Source of the DNA: Abyssibius alkaniclasticus
GTDB lineage: Bacteria; Pseudomonadota; Alphaproteobacteria; Rhodobacterales; Rhodobacteraceae
Direction: 5' to 3'
Length of the DNA stretch: 64,000 nt
NCBI RefSeq assembly: GCF_020447305.1
Contig: NZ_CP095732.1
Location: 2,388,501 to 2,452,500, forward strand
A program made the position numbers and the translations under genes. Of the stretch, positions 37,546-48,340 are shown piece by piece. Below the pieces are notes generated by a model that did no database searches, was not told where the DNA came from, and saw only the letters and a program-made list of their open reading frames with translations. Each line of letters opens with the position of its first letter. The stretch's first letter is position 1.

Positions 37546-38927
37546 CTCTGCCAGCCGTCCCTGCACAAGTCATCCAATATCCGCGCCCAGCTGCGCGCGC
37601 CCTTGTGAAAACTGCGCAGGTCATATTTTTCATTGGGCGAATGAATGGCGTCATCCTCCTGCCCAAAGCCGATAAGGGCCGAGTCCATGCCCAGAATGCT
37701 GCGAAACAGCGCCACGATGGGAATGGACACGCCGCTGCCGATCATCGCGGCGGGCTGGCCCCATTCTTCGCCCAAAGCCGCGGCACTGCGCCTGTAAACC
37801 GGCGCATCCGTTTGCATGTTCAGCCCGCGCGAGCCGTCTTTGCTTTTGAAGCTCAGCCGCATGTCGGCGGGAATTTGCGCCTGAAGCCAGGCGCGAAAAC
37901 TGGCGCGAATGGCCTCCGGATCCTGATCGCCCACAAGGCGGAAGCTGACCTTTGCATTTGCGTTGGCAGGCAGCACGGTTTTGAAGCCGGGGCCGGTATA
38001 GCCGCCCCAGATGCCGTTGACCTCAGCTGTCGGGCGCGCCCAGATATTTTCCAGCACCGAAAAGCCGGATTCGCCCGCCGGAACGCCCAGCCCGACCGCG
38101 CCCAGAAATGCCGCTTCGCTGAAATCAAGCGCGGCCCATGCGGCACGGGTGGCCTTGTCCAGTTCCGGCACGCCATTGTAAAAGCCGGGCAGGGTGATGC
38201 GACCATGCGCATCGTGCAGCGCGCCCAATGCGCGGGCAAGAATGTGGATGGGGTTTACCGCCGCCCCGCCATACATGCCGGAATGCAGATCGAAGCGCGC
38301 GCCGTGCAGCGTTACCTCTTCGGCCAAAGTGCCGCGCAGGCTGGTGGTGATGGCCGGCGTTTCGCGGTTCCACATATTCGTGTCGCAAACCAGCGCGATG
38401 TCGGCCGAAAGCGCGCCCTGATGCGCCTCAAGAAAGGGGATGAGCGAGGGCGAGCCGCTTTCCTCCTCACCCTCCAGCAGAATCGTGATATTGCCGGGCA
38501 GGGCGCCTGTGACCTCCTTGAAGGCGCGGCAGGCTTCGACAAAGGTCATGAGCTGGCCCTTGTCATCGGCGCTGCCACGTCCGCGCAGCAGCTTGCCATG
38601 CGCACCGTCTTCAAGTTGCGGCGCGAAGGGCGGGGTGTTCCAGTCTTCCAGCGGGTCAACCGGCTGCACATCGTAATGGCCATAAAACAGAATATGCGGG
38701 CCGTTCGCCACATGCCGGGCCACAACCATCGGGCGGCCCGGCGTGTCATGCCGTGTGGTGGTAAAACCGATGCTGGTCAGGTCATCGACCAGCCAATCGG
38801 CGGCGCGGGTGCAATCCTCGGCATAGGCGGGGTCGGTTGAAATGCTGGGAATGCGCATGAGCGCGAAAAGGCGCTCGATGGCGGCGTTTTGGTTTTGGTC
38901 AATCCGGGCAAGAACAGCGTTCAGCAT
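37542..38927 (-). CDS. M20-family metallopeptidase (dipeptidase/ArgE-DapE-like)
   Basis: A 461-residue amidohydrolase-type peptidase. 'HILFYGHYDVQPVDPLEDW' holds the first zinc His and the conserved Asp; 'GSADDKGQLMTFVEA' and 'ITILLEGEEESGSP' supply the bridging Asp and catalytic Glu pair; a dimerisation domain is inserted ('LHSGMYGGAAVNPIHILARAL'). The subfamily is that of broad dipeptidases rather than true DapE. Transcribed away from the terminator of the secreted-protein gene. Confidence 0.88.
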   Translation of the reverse strand: MLNAVLARIDQNQNAAIERLFALMRIPSISTDPAYAEDCTRAADWLVDDLTSIGFTTTRHDTPGRPMVVARHVANGPHILFYGHYDVQPVDPLEDWNTPPFAPQLEDGAHGKLLRGRGSADDKGQLMTFVEACRAFKEVTGALPGNITILLEGEEESGSPSLIPFLEAHQGALSADIALVCDTNMWNRETPAITTSLRGTLAEEVTLHGARFDLHSGMYGGAAVNPIHILARALGALHDAHGRITLPGFYNGVPELDKATRAAWAALDFSEAAFLGAVGLGVPAGESGFSVLENIWARPTAEVNGIWGGYTGPGFKTVLPANANAKVSFRLVGDQDPEAIRASFRAWLQAQIPADMRLSFKSKDGSRGLNMQTDAPVYRRSAAALGEEWGQPAAMIGSGVSIPIVALFRSILGMDSALIGFGQEDDAIHSPNEKYDLRSFHKGARSWARILDDLCRDGWQS

Positions 38928-38944
38928 TTTGGGCCTTTCACATG

Positions 38945-38966
38945 AAAACGGGCGCCGAAGCGCCCG
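38945..38966 (-). terminator. Intrinsic terminator with UUCG loop
   Basis: On the minus strand CGGGCGC, a TTCG tetraloop and GCGCCCG are followed by TTTTC. It lies 21 bases after the stop of the secreted-protein gene and ahead of the peptidase gene. Confidence 0.88.
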
Positions 38967-38987
38967 CCATGTGCCATTGGGGTTAGC

Positions 38988-39551
38988 TTAAAGGAACGGG
39001 TCGGACGGATTGCCGCCGCCTGAAAGGATTGTATCTTCGCAGCGGGCGTGCTGGCCAAGCGTAGCTGTGGTGCCGGCAAGCGAAAAGCGGGTGATTTCGC
39101 TGCTATTGGCATTGCCCAGATACAGCGTGTTCCCGGCCCGCACTTCGCGCAAAAAGCGTGTCAGGTCATTGTCGGGCGTGACAATCGTTACCTGAATCAT
39201 GTCATTTGCCTTGGAGCCTGTAAGGTTCCAGATCGGGCGATTGTCAATTTTGACAACAAATTCAACATCCTGAATCATGTCGCCAAAATTCCAGTTCCCG
39301 CTTTGAAAGCGGATGGAAACCCGACCGTCTTGCCAGGTAAACAGGCTGAAGCTGAAATCATTGTTGTTTGCCGTGCGGCTTTCGCAGCTCAAAAACCCGT
39401 CAGTATGAACATTGCGGTCAAGCCGCCAGCTGCCCCGGCTATACAATGTATCCCATGAATCATAGCCAGCCCATTCGCTTTGCGCGAATGACGGTGCGCC
39501 CATAACGGCCAAAACAGCCGCTACGGCCAAAAGACGAAGTTTTCTAAACAT
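38988..39551 (-). CDS. Secreted protein of unknown function
   Basis: A 187-residue protein with a clear Sec signal (MFRKLRLLAVAAVLAVMGAPSFAQS, cut after AFA-type 'SFA'). The mature part is beta-rich, with 'FSFSLFTWQDGRVSIRFQ', 'VEFVVKIDNRPIWNLTG' and two Cys (one near 'FLSCESR', one in 'HARCEDTI') that may form a disulfide. The sequence has features of small periplasmic proteins that bind or modulate others, but I do not recognise the family. The ATG chosen gives the signal peptide directly; the frame is open 48 bases further upstream. Confidence 0.75.
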   Translation of the reverse strand: MFRKLRLLAVAAVLAVMGAPSFAQSEWAGYDSWDTLYSRGSWRLDRNVHTDGFLSCESRTANNNDFSFSLFTWQDGRVSIRFQSGNWNFGDMIQDVEFVVKIDNRPIWNLTGSKANDMIQVTIVTPDNDLTRFLREVRAGNTLYLGNANSSEITRFSLAGTTATLGQHARCEDTILSGGGNPSDPFL

Positions 39552-39679
39552 AGCACTTAAATCCCTGTTCGTGACGTTTAATCGCGAACAGTAAACCACC
39601 AGATTCCGTTTGCGGCAAGCCTGTGGTTCCTAGGCGGGTGCAAAAGTGAAAGCATTTCGGGCGGAACAATGCCGCTGGC

Positions 39680-40834
39680 CTAGCCTTTGTGAATCCAGCC
39701 GCCGCCCAGAATGCGCGGGCCTTCGGGGGCGTAAAACACGCAGGCCTGGCCGGGGGCAACGCCCTGTTCGGCCACGGCAAGCTCCACCTCGGCCGTGTTG
39801 GGGCCGGTGGGGCGAATGCGCGCCGGGGTCGAGGGGCGGGTGGAGCGGACTTTCACCTCAACCTCCCAACCCTGTTCGGGTGCATCTTCAAAGGCGGCAT
39901 CGCCAAGCCAGTTGATTTCGCGCACCGGAACGCGGCGCGTGGCAAGGTCTTCGCGCGGGCCGACAACAACCTGGCGGCGATCGGCATCGAGTTTGACAAC
40001 GTAAAACGGCTCTCCACCACCAATGCCAAGGCCCCGCCGCTGGCCGATTGTGTAGTGGATCACGCCATTATGTTCGCCCAGAACGCGGCCATCGACATGC
40101 ACGATTTCGCCGGGCTGCGCGGCACCGGGGCGCAGTTTTTCAATGACCGCAGCGTAAGAGCCATTGGGCACAAAGCAAATATCCTGACTGTCGGGTTTAT
40201 CGGCCACGCCAAGGCCGAATTCAGCCGCCAAAGCGCGGGTTTCGGCTTTGGATGCCAGATGCCCGAGCGGGAAGCGCAGATAATCAAGCTGGCTTTGCGT
40301 GGTGGAAAACAGAAAATAGCTTTGGTCGCGGTCCGGGTCGGCGGCTCGGTGCAGCTCGGCCTTGTGCGGGCCGACAGCGCGCTGAATGTAATGGCCTGTC
40401 GCCATGCAATCGGCATTCAGATCGCGCGCCGTTTCCATCAGATCACGAAATTTCACCCGCTCGTTGCAGCGAATGCAGGGCACAGGTGTTGCGCCCGCCA
40501 GATAGGCATCGGCAAATTCATCCATCACGGCTTCACGAAATTTGTTTTCGTAATCAAGCACATAATGCGGAAAGCCCATTGTTTCAGCCACGCGGCGTGC
40601 ATCGTGAATATCGCGCCCCGCACAGCAGGCGCCCTTTTTGGCCAAAGCGGCACCGTGATCGTAAAGCTGCAGGGTCACGCCAACCACATCATAGCCTTCG
40701 CGCGCCAGCAGCGCCGCCACGACCGATGAATCCACCCCGCCGGACATGGCCACAACCACCCGCGTTTGTGCAGGGGGTTTGGCAAAGCCAAGCGAATTGA
40801 GCGTTCTGGTTGGGGCGAGCAAGGTGTCGGGCAT
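39680..40834 (-). CDS. mnmA: tRNA-specific 2-thiouridylase MnmA
   Basis: A 384-residue enzyme that makes s2U34 in tRNAs for Lys, Glu and Gln. The ATP pyrophosphatase loop '[15 protein letters not shown]' is near residue 33; catalytic Cys residues are in '[13 protein letters not shown]' and '[10 protein letters not shown]'. The C-terminal beta-barrel ends '[19 protein letters not shown]'. Family length is ~360-390. It is divergent from sciP with ~120 bases between. Confidence 0.96.
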   Translation of the reverse strand: MPDTLLAPTRTLNSLGFAKPPAQTRVVVAMSGGVDSSVVAALLAREGYDVVGVTLQLYDHGAALAKKGACCAGRDIHDARRVAETMGFPHYVLDYENKFREAVMDEFADAYLAGATPVPCIRCNERVKFRDLMETARDLNADCMATGHYIQRAVGPHKAELHRAADPDRDQSYFLFSTTQSQLDYLRFPLGHLASKAETRALAAEFGLGVADKPDSQDICFVPNGSYAAVIEKLRPGAAQPGEIVHVDGRVLGEHNGVIHYTIGQRRGLGIGGGEPFYVVKLDADRRQVVVGPREDLATRRVPVREINWLGDAAFEDAPEQGWEVEVKVRSTRPSTPARIRPTGPNTAEVELAVAEQGVAPGQACVFYAPEGPRILGGGWIHKG

Positions 40835-40957
40835 GATGATCCTGTCAAACTTGCCGTGTTATATAGGAAAATCCGAAGCATTCTCAAGGCGTGGTTTCAC
40901 ATACGCTTAACCCCTGACGCGCAGTCTTGACCCAGCGAAATGATCCAGGGGTGGACA

Positions 40958-41236
40958 ATGTTTATTCGACGCGAGATCGGCCCGGCTGCGGTGCGGCTGC
41001 CCGATGGCACAATTCTTACACGTTCCGACCTGCCCGCGCGCGACACAACGCGCTGGGTGGCACACCGAAAGGCCATTGTTGTGCAGGCGGTCGAATCAGC
41101 ACTTCTGACGCTGGAACAGGCCTGTGAAATGTATGATCTGTCGGAAGAAGAGTTCGCATTATGGCAAGATGCGCTATCCAGCCACGGCCGCAAGGGGCTT
41201 TTGGTTACAAAAATACAACATTATCGACAACCTTAG
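40958..41236 (+). CDS. sciP: CtrA inhibitor SciP (DUF1153)
   Basis: A 92-residue helix-turn-helix protein (MFIRREIGPAAVRLPDGTIL...). 'RWVAHRKAIVVQAVESALLTLEQACEMYDLS' contains the DUF1153 core and 'SHGRKGLLVTKIQHYR' the C-terminal end. In Caulobacter SciP binds CtrA and blocks its activation of G1-phase promoters. The second ATG (40958) is preferred as family start; an ATG 18 bases earlier is in frame. ctrA follows 98 bases downstream in the same direction. Confidence 0.93.
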   Translation: MFIRREIGPAAVRLPDGTILTRSDLPARDTTRWVAHRKAIVVQAVESALLTLEQACEMYDLSEEEFALWQDALSSHGRKGLLVTKIQHYRQP

Positions 41237-41273
41237 CGTGTTATTGTAATCTTCTGTAAACCAGTAAGTGTTG

Positions 41274-41294
41274 GTTAACCTTTCTAATCCTTAA
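41274..41294 (+). promoter_or_regulatory. Possible CtrA autoregulatory half-sites before ctrA
   Basis: GTTAACC (41274-41280) contains the CtrA half-site TTAACC; a second TTAA follows at 41291-41294, with 12 bases between the two TTAA cores instead of the consensus 7, and a third TTAA lies at ~41313. They sit 40-60 bases before the ctrA ATG. Autoregulation of ctrA is known in Caulobacter and would fit. Confidence 0.4.
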
Positions 41295-41334
41295 TGCAAT
41301 GGTGCAAAGGAATTAAGCGTTACGGAGGATTAGC

Positions 41335-42039
41335 ATGAGAATATTGTTGGTCGAGGATGACCCGGCAACATCGAAAAGCATCGAGATGATGCTCACCAGC
41401 GCCAGCCTCAATGTATTCTGCACCGATCTGGGTGAAGAGGGCATCGATCTGGCGCGGTTTTATGACTATGACCTGATCTTGCTCGACCTCAACCTGCCCG
41501 ATATGCATGGGCACGAGGTTTTGCGCCAGCTGCGCACCGCAAAGATCGACACGCCTATCCTCATTCTGTCGGGCTTTGATGATGCCGAATCAAAAATCAA
41601 GGGTTTCGGCTTTGGCGCCGATGATTACCTGACCAAACCCTTCAACCGACAGGAACTGATCGCGCGCATCCACGCGATTGTGCGCCGCTCCAAAGGGCAC
41701 TCGCATTCGGTTATCGAAACCGGGCGCGTCGTGGTGAATCTCGATGACAAAACCGTCGCGGTTGATAACCGGCCCGTGCATCTGACCGGCAAGGAATACC
41801 AGATGTTCGAGCTGTTGAGCCTGCGCAAGGGCACAACGCTGACCAAGGAAATGTTCCTCAACCATCTTTACGGCGGTCTGGACGAGCCGGAGTTGAAAAT
41901 CATCGACGTGTTTATCTGCAAGCTGCGCAAGAAGCTGACCACCGCACTGAACGGCGACAATTACATCGAAACCGTTTGGGGCCGCGGCTATGTGTTGCGC
42001 GACCCGATTGACGTGGCCCCACAAAAGATCGCCGTCTAG
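41335..42039 (+). CDS. ctrA: Cell-cycle/GTA response regulator CtrA
   Basis: A 234-residue OmpR-class regulator. The receiver domain has acidic pocket Glu7-Asp8-Asp9 and phosphoacceptor Asp51 ([13 protein letters not shown]); the switch Lys is in '[10 protein letters not shown]'. The winged-helix domain follows ('[20 protein letters not shown]', '[14 protein letters not shown]', '[15 protein letters not shown]'), identical in style to Caulobacter CtrA. The C-terminus is KIAV, not the two-Ala tail used for ClpXP decay in Caulobacter. GGAGGA precedes the ATG. In Rhodobacterales CtrA is usually non-essential and needed for motility and GTA. Confidence 0.97.
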   Translation: MRILLVEDDPATSKSIEMMLTSASLNVFCTDLGEEGIDLARFYDYDLILLDLNLPDMHGHEVLRQLRTAKIDTPILILSGFDDAESKIKGFGFGADDYLTKPFNRQELIARIHAIVRRSKGHSHSVIETGRVVVNLDDKTVAVDNRPVHLTGKEYQMFELLSLRKGTTLTKEMFLNHLYGGLDEPELKIIDVFICKLRKKLTTALNGDNYIETVWGRGYVLRDPIDVAPQKIAV

Positions 42040-42049
42040 CACCTCGGTC

Positions 42050-42077
42050 GGCCCGGATGAATTTGCGCTACCGGGCC
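42050..42077 (+). terminator. Possible terminator of ctrA
   Basis: GGCCCGG and CCGGGCC form a perfect 7-bp stem around a 14-base loop, 10 bases after the stop codon. Only a short T-run (AGGTTT) follows, so termination would be weak. Confidence 0.4.
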
Positions 42078-42119
42078 AGGTTTGGGCTGGAAATTTCGCC
42101 CCGCATTGCTATCCCTTAG

Positions 42120-44231
<2,112 letters not shown>

Positions 44232-44249
44232 TTGCGCCTTGATACAGCG

Positions 44250-46340
44250 ATGAGCATTGGCCGCCCCGAAATTCTGTTCCCGCTTTTTGCGTCTCTCACG
44301 GGGCTTGAAGGCGTTGGCCCGAAAACGGCCGAGCTTTTAGGCAAGATGAACATCACCCGCCCGCGCGATTTGCTGTTCACACTGCCAACCAGCGGCACCG
44401 ACCGCCGCCTGCGCCCCACAATTCAGGGGCTGACATTTCCGCAAACCGTAACGGTCGAGGTGGAGGTTGGCCTGCACCAGCCCCCGGCGCGGCGCGGCCC
44501 TTACAGGGTTTTCGTGCGCGATTCAGCGACCGAATTTCAACTGGTTTTCTTCCATCCGCGTGGCGACTGGCTGGCAAAAACCCTGCCCGAAGCTGCGCGG
44601 CGCGTGGTCTCGGGAAGGGTGGAGGTGTTTGACGGTATCGCGCAAATGTCGCATCCCGACCATATTTTATTGCCATCCGAGGCTGACAGCCTGCCGCAAT
44701 ATGAGCCGGTTTATCCGCTCACCGCCGGGTTGGGTTTGCGCGCAATGACCAAGGCCGTGCGCGCCGCCCTTGACCGCGCCCCGATGCTGGCGGAATGGGC
44801 TGATGCCAGCCTGCTTGCAGCGCGCAACTGGCCGGGCTGGCGTGCGGCGCTGGAGGCCGCGCATAACCCCACGGGCATCGCCGATCTGGCGGCCAATAGC
44901 CCGGCACGCGCGCGGCTGGCTTATGACGAATTGCTGTCGCATCAGGTAACGCTGGCCATTGCGCGGGCGCGGGCGCGGCGCAAAAAGGGCCGGGCGAGCT
45001 TGGGCACCGGTGTGCTTGGCGCAAAGGTTATGGCCGGCTTGCCCTACCAGCCAACCGGCGCACAAACCCGCGTTACAGCAGAAATTCTGGCCGATATGGC
45101 GGCAGAGATGCGCATGTCACGGCTGTTGCAGGGCGATGTCGGGGCGGGCAAAACGCTGGTTGCGCTGCTGGCCATGCTGGCCGCGGTTGAATCGGGCGGG
45201 CAGGCGGCGCTGATGGCGCCCACCGAAATTCTGGCGCGGCAACATCTGGCGAGCCTGCACGAACTCGCCGCGCCCGCCGGGCTGAACATTACCCTGCTGA
45301 CGGGGCGCGACAAGGGCGCCGAACGGGCCGACAAGCTGGCGGATATTGCCAGTGGCGCTGCGCAAATCGTCATCGGCACCCATGCGCTGTTCCAGGCCGA
45401 GGTCAACTTCGCCGATCTGCGCCTTGCCGTGGTCGATGAACAGCACCGCTTTGGTGTGAAACAGCGGCTGGAGCTTGGCCAGAAGGGGCAGGCGGTGGAC
45501 ATGCTTGTGATGACTGCAACCCCCATCCCGCGCACACTTGCGATGAGCCAGTATGGCGATATGGACCTGTCCTTGCTCGATGAAAAGCCCGCCGGGCGCA
45601 AACCGATTGAAACGGTGCTGGTCTCGATGGGGCGGATCGAGCAGGTGGTTGAACGGTTGCGCGCCGCCATTGTCGCCGGGCGGCAAGCCTATTGGGTGTG
45701 CCCGCTGGTCGATGAATCCGAACATATGGCGCTGACAGCGGCCGAGAACCGCTTTGCCGCGCTGCGCGCGCAACTGGGCGAGGGGGCTGTCGGGCTGGTG
45801 CATGGGCAATTGCCGCCCGTCGATAAAGACGCAGCCGTGGCCGATTTCGTGGCCGGGCGCAGCCGCGTGCTGGTCGCCACAACGGTTATCGAAGTGGGCG
45901 TGAACGTGCCTTCGGCCAGCATCATGGTTATCGAACATGCCGAACATTTCGGGCTGGCACAGCTGCACCAGTTGCGCGGGCGCATCGGGCGCGGGGCCGA
46001 AGCCTCGACCTGCCTGCTGCTTTACGAGGCCCCGTTGGGGGAAGCGGCGCGCGCGCGGCTGGAAATCATGCGTGAAACCGAAGACGGGTTTCGCATTGCC
46101 GATGAAGATATGCGGCTGCGCGGCGCGGGCGATGTTCTGGGCACGGCGCAATCGGGCCTGCCGCATTTCCGCATTGCCGATCTGGAAACCCAGGCCGAGC
46201 TTATGGCCGCCGCGCGCAAGGACGCGCAATTGCTGCTGGAGCGTGACCCGCAGCTTGAAACCCCCCGCGGCCAGGCCGTGCGCGCCCTGCTTTACCTGAT
46301 GGACCGTGACGCTGCGATTCGCCTTATGTCTGTTGGCTAA
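44250..46340 (+). CDS. recG: ATP-dependent DNA helicase RecG
   Basis: A 696-residue branch-migration helicase that remodels stalled forks. A wedge domain comes first ('LTGLEGVGPKTAELLGKM'); helicase motifs are Walker A 'GDVGAGKTLVALLA', DEQH box 'VVDEQHRFGVKQR', motif III 'MTATPIPRTLAMS' and motif VI 'QLRGRIGRG'. The 'ATTVIEVGVNVPSASIMVIE' segment is typical. The ATG is chosen over a TTG 18 bases earlier. It follows ligA by 18 bases. Confidence 0.96.
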   Translation: MSIGRPEILFPLFASLTGLEGVGPKTAELLGKMNITRPRDLLFTLPTSGTDRRLRPTIQGLTFPQTVTVEVEVGLHQPPARRGPYRVFVRDSATEFQLVFFHPRGDWLAKTLPEAARRVVSGRVEVFDGIAQMSHPDHILLPSEADSLPQYEPVYPLTAGLGLRAMTKAVRAALDRAPMLAEWADASLLAARNWPGWRAALEAAHNPTGIADLAANSPARARLAYDELLSHQVTLAIARARARRKKGRASLGTGVLGAKVMAGLPYQPTGAQTRVTAEILADMAAEMRMSRLLQGDVGAGKTLVALLAMLAAVESGGQAALMAPTEILARQHLASLHELAAPAGLNITLLTGRDKGAERADKLADIASGAAQIVIGTHALFQAEVNFADLRLAVVDEQHRFGVKQRLELGQKGQAVDMLVMTATPIPRTLAMSQYGDMDLSLLDEKPAGRKPIETVLVSMGRIEQVVERLRAAIVAGRQAYWVCPLVDESEHMALTAAENRFAALRAQLGEGAVGLVHGQLPPVDKDAAVADFVAGRSRVLVATTVIEVGVNVPSASIMVIEHAEHFGLAQLHQLRGRIGRGAEASTCLLLYEAPLGEAARARLEIMRETEDGFRIADEDMRLRGAGDVLGTAQSGLPHFRIADLETQAELMAAARKDAQLLLERDPQLETPRGQAVRALLYLMDRDAAIRLMSVG

Positions 46341-46354
46341 CCTCCATGTTCCAT

Positions 46355-46391
46355 ATTTGTTCTTGACACTGGCGCGCAAATAAGAACAAAT
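46355..46391 (+). promoter_or_regulatory. Promoter with 10-bp inverted repeat before the mini-gene
   Basis: ATTTGTTCTT (46355-46364) and AAGAACAAAT (46382-46391) are a perfect inverted repeat with a 17-base spacer. The left arm overlaps a consensus -35 element TTGACA (46363-46368); the right arm covers the region where a -10 is expected (17-18 bases on). Such a layout is what a repressor operator spanning a promoter looks like. The half-sites contain GTTC/GAAC but do not fit the SOS spacing. Confidence 0.55.
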
Positions 46392-46416
46392 AGTAAACAG
46401 AACAGGAGAGACGTTG

Positions 46417-46530
46417 ATGAAAGCCATGATCAAGCAAATTCGCAGCCATTCGGCCACAGAAATTCTGGAAGACGCTTTGTGCCTTGGCGCGCTTTGTGTG
46501 CTGATCCTGGGGTGGTTCACCCTGTCCTGA
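46417..46530 (+). CDS. 37-residue membrane mini-protein
   Basis: A very short frame reading MKAMIKQIRSHSATEIL then EDALCLGALCVLILGWFTLS. A basic N-terminal half of ~15 residues is followed by one hydrophobic helix (residues ~20-36) with two Cys, so a single-pass inner-membrane peptide is likely. The ribosome site AGGAGAG lies 6 bases upstream at near-consensus quality, and the gene has its own promoter and terminator. I recognise no family. Size and layout recall small membrane regulators or toxins such as SidA or TisB, but there is no sequence evidence for either role. Confidence 0.6.
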   Translation: MKAMIKQIRSHSATEILEDALCLGALCVLILGWFTLS

Positions 46531-46621
46531 CCGTTTCGCGGCTTTGATCGCACAGCTGTGCAACTGCCTGTCACACAGCCTATGGCCCTTCGCCCGGCCG
46601 CGATCATATGCGCACCACCTG

Positions 46622-46659
46622 CCGCGCCCCGCTGACCCTGGTCATGGGCGCGGTTTTTT
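46622..46659 (+). terminator. Strong terminator after the mini-gene
   Basis: CCGCGCCC (46622-46629) pairs with GGGCGCGG (46646-46653), with an inner TGACC/GGTCA stem, followed by TTTTTT. The ~90 bases between the mini-gene stop and this hairpin also hold the 12-bp palindrome GCACAGCTGTGC and TGATCGC/GCGATCA arms, so the 3' part of the transcript is structured. Confidence 0.85.
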
Positions 46660-47110
46660 ATCCGGCGGCTTGTTTTGCGGCCGTGTCCAGCGCCTCGCGC
46701 GTGGCACCAAGGGCGAGCATGATCGAGGCATGGCGGTTTTTGTAATCGCGCGCGGGCAGCAGCACTTCGAACCCGTCAAAGGGCGCATCGGGCACCGGGC
46801 CGCCCTCTTTCAGCATGGCCAGAAGCTGGTCATGCGCCCTGGCAATTTCGGCACGGTTGCGGCCAATGACCACCGCACCAAGCACCGATGCCGCCGCCTG
46901 GCCAAGCGCGCAGGCTTTCACATCCTGCCCGTAATCGCGGATCGTGTCGCCATCAAGCACCAGATCGACCGTTACGGTCGAGCCACACAGCGGCGCACGG
47001 CGGCGCACCGTAACATCGGGCGATTCCAGCCGTTCGGCGCGCGGAATTCCCGCCGCCAGCGCCAGAATCCGCTGGGAATAAAGCGCCATCAGGTCGCCGT
47101 CACCGCTCAT
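46658..47110 (-). CDS. NifU/IscU-like Fe-S scaffold protein
   Basis: A 150-residue protein. Two of the three scaffold Cys are seen in 'RAPLCGSTVTVDLVLDG' and 'VKACALGQAAASVLG', with the conserved Gly-Gln-Ala-Ala helix; the third Cys of true IscU/SufU (near the C-terminus) is not evident, so cluster-scaffold activity is uncertain. It resembles the 'iron-sulfur cluster assembly scaffold' proteins of Rhodobacterales encoded near hisI. The start at MSGDGDLMALYSQ is preferred to one nine codons earlier. Divergent from hisI; its stop codon overlaps the T-tract of the mini-gene terminator. Confidence 0.8.
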   Translation of the reverse strand: MSGDGDLMALYSQRILALAAGIPRAERLESPDVTVRRRAPLCGSTVTVDLVLDGDTIRDYGQDVKACALGQAAASVLGAVVIGRNRAEIARAHDQLLAMLKEGGPVPDAPFDGFEVLLPARDYKNRHASIMLALGATREALDTAAKQAAG

Positions 47111-47179
47111 ATCATGCCTTTGCAAAGCTGCCTTCACACATTAGATAGGCCGGAACGCCGGAAATGAGAAGGGCCGACC

Positions 47180-47539
47180 ATGCGTGATTTTGACATAGCG
47201 AGCCTGCAATTCGATGCAAACGGCCTGATTCCCGCCATAGCGCAAGACCATGCCAGCGGCGAGGTGCTGATGCTCGCCTGGATGAATGCCGAAAGCCTGG
47301 CCGAGACGCTGAAAACCGGGCAGGTGACCTATTGGTCACGCTCGCGCGGCGCGCTTTGGGCCAAGGGCGCAACATCGGGCCATGTGCAAACACTGGTCGA
47401 ATTGCAGATTGATTGCGACCGCGACTGCCTGTTGTTGCAGGTGAACCAGACCGGCCCCGCCTGCCACACCAACCGGCGGTCGTGTTTTTATACCGCCATG
47501 CGCGACGGGGCCGAGGTGGAGCTAAGCCAGCCGTTATAG
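47180..47539 (+). CDS. hisI: Phosphoribosyl-AMP cyclohydrolase
   Basis: A 119-residue stand-alone HisI that opens the purine ring of PR-AMP in histidine biosynthesis. Conserved segments: '[20 protein letters not shown]', '[19 protein letters not shown]', '[13 protein letters not shown]' and '[12 protein letters not shown]', which supply the zinc Cys and metal Asp residues. Not fused to HisE. Its 3' end overlaps that of gluQ by six bases (convergent). Confidence 0.96.
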   Translation: MRDFDIASLQFDANGLIPAIAQDHASGEVLMLAWMNAESLAETLKTGQVTYWSRSRGALWAKGATSGHVQTLVELQIDCDRDCLLLQVNQTGPACHTNRRSCFYTAMRDGAEVELSQPL

Positions 47540-48340
47540 CCCGACCATGCGGCGGATATCGGCAGGGCTGGCCCCTTCGGCGCGGTATCTGGCCAGCGCG
47601 CGGGCATCATCGCGCTTGGCCAGCCGCTTGCCGGCATCATCGCGAACAAGCCTGTGGTGCAGGTATTCGGGGTGCGGCAGACCCAAAAGCGCCTGCAGAA
47701 CCACGTGAACCGGCGTGGCTTCGGCCAGATCCTCACCGCGCGTGACCAGCGTAACGGCTTGCGCGGCATCATCCACGACAACCGATAAATGGTAGGATGT
47801 GCCCATATCGCGCCGCGCCAAAACCACATCGCCGCAGGTTTTAGCAAGGTTTTCAACCCTTTCGACCTTGTCGTTGTTCACATAGGTAAGTTGCCCGGCG
47901 CGTTCCAGCGCCGCTGCCATATTCAGCCGCAACACCCCTTCGGGCATCGGGCCAGCAGGCTGCGCGCGGCAGGTGCCGGGGTAGATCAGCCCGTCGGGGC
48001 CAAGCTGCGCGCCCTCTTGCGGGGCTTCGATTGCGGCGGCAATGTCGCGGCGGTTGCAGTGACATGGGTAAAGCAGGCCCATATTCCAAAGCTGCGCAAG
48101 GGCGGCACGATAGGCGGGCAGGCGGGCCGATTGGCGCATGACCGGATGTTCCCAGCGCAGCCCCAGCCAGGCCAGATCGTCATAGATCGCCGCCTCATGG
48201 TCAGGGCGCGCGCGGCTTTGGTCGATATCCTCGATCCGCAGCAAAAAACGCTGGCCCGCCCCGGCCGCCACCAGCGCCGCATAGGCATGGCCCAAATGCA
48301 GCGGCCCGGTGGGCGAGGGGGCGAAGCGCGTGGTGATCAT
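47534..48340 (-). CDS. gluQ: Glutamyl-Q tRNA(Asp) synthetase
   Basis: A 268-residue GluRS-like enzyme without the anticodon-binding domain, which attaches Glu to queuosine in tRNA-Asp. Start [20 protein letters not shown] contains the HIGH-type motif HLGH; the KMSKS-type motif is 'KRLAKRDDA'. A zinc-type segment '[10 protein letters not shown]' is present. The ATG chosen overlaps the trmFO stop by four bases; the coupling groups two tRNA-modifying enzymes. Confidence 0.93.
   Translation of the reverse strand: MITTRFAPSPTGPLHLGHAYAALVAAGAGQRFLLRIEDIDQSRARPDHEAAIYDDLAWLGLRWEHPVMRQSARLPAYRAALAQLWNMGLLYPCHCNRRDIAAAIEAPQEGAQLGPDGLIYPGTCRAQPAGPMPEGVLRLNMAAALERAGQLTYVNNDKVERVENLAKTCGDVVLARRDMGTSYHLSVVVDDAAQAVTLVTRGEDLAEATPVHVVLQALLGLPHPEYLHHRLVRDDAGKRLAKRDDARALARYRAEGASPADIRRMVGL

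Noticed and set aside
37350-38840. Plus-strand frame opposite the M20 peptidase
   Set aside because: Overlaps a real gene on the other strand along its full length and lacks any motif.
46355-46391. Dyad with GTTC and GAAC arms as an SOS (LexA) box
   Set aside because: The SOS motifs here are GTTC-N7-GATC or GAAC-N7-GAAC; this element is an inverted repeat with a 17-base spacer and no N7 partner.
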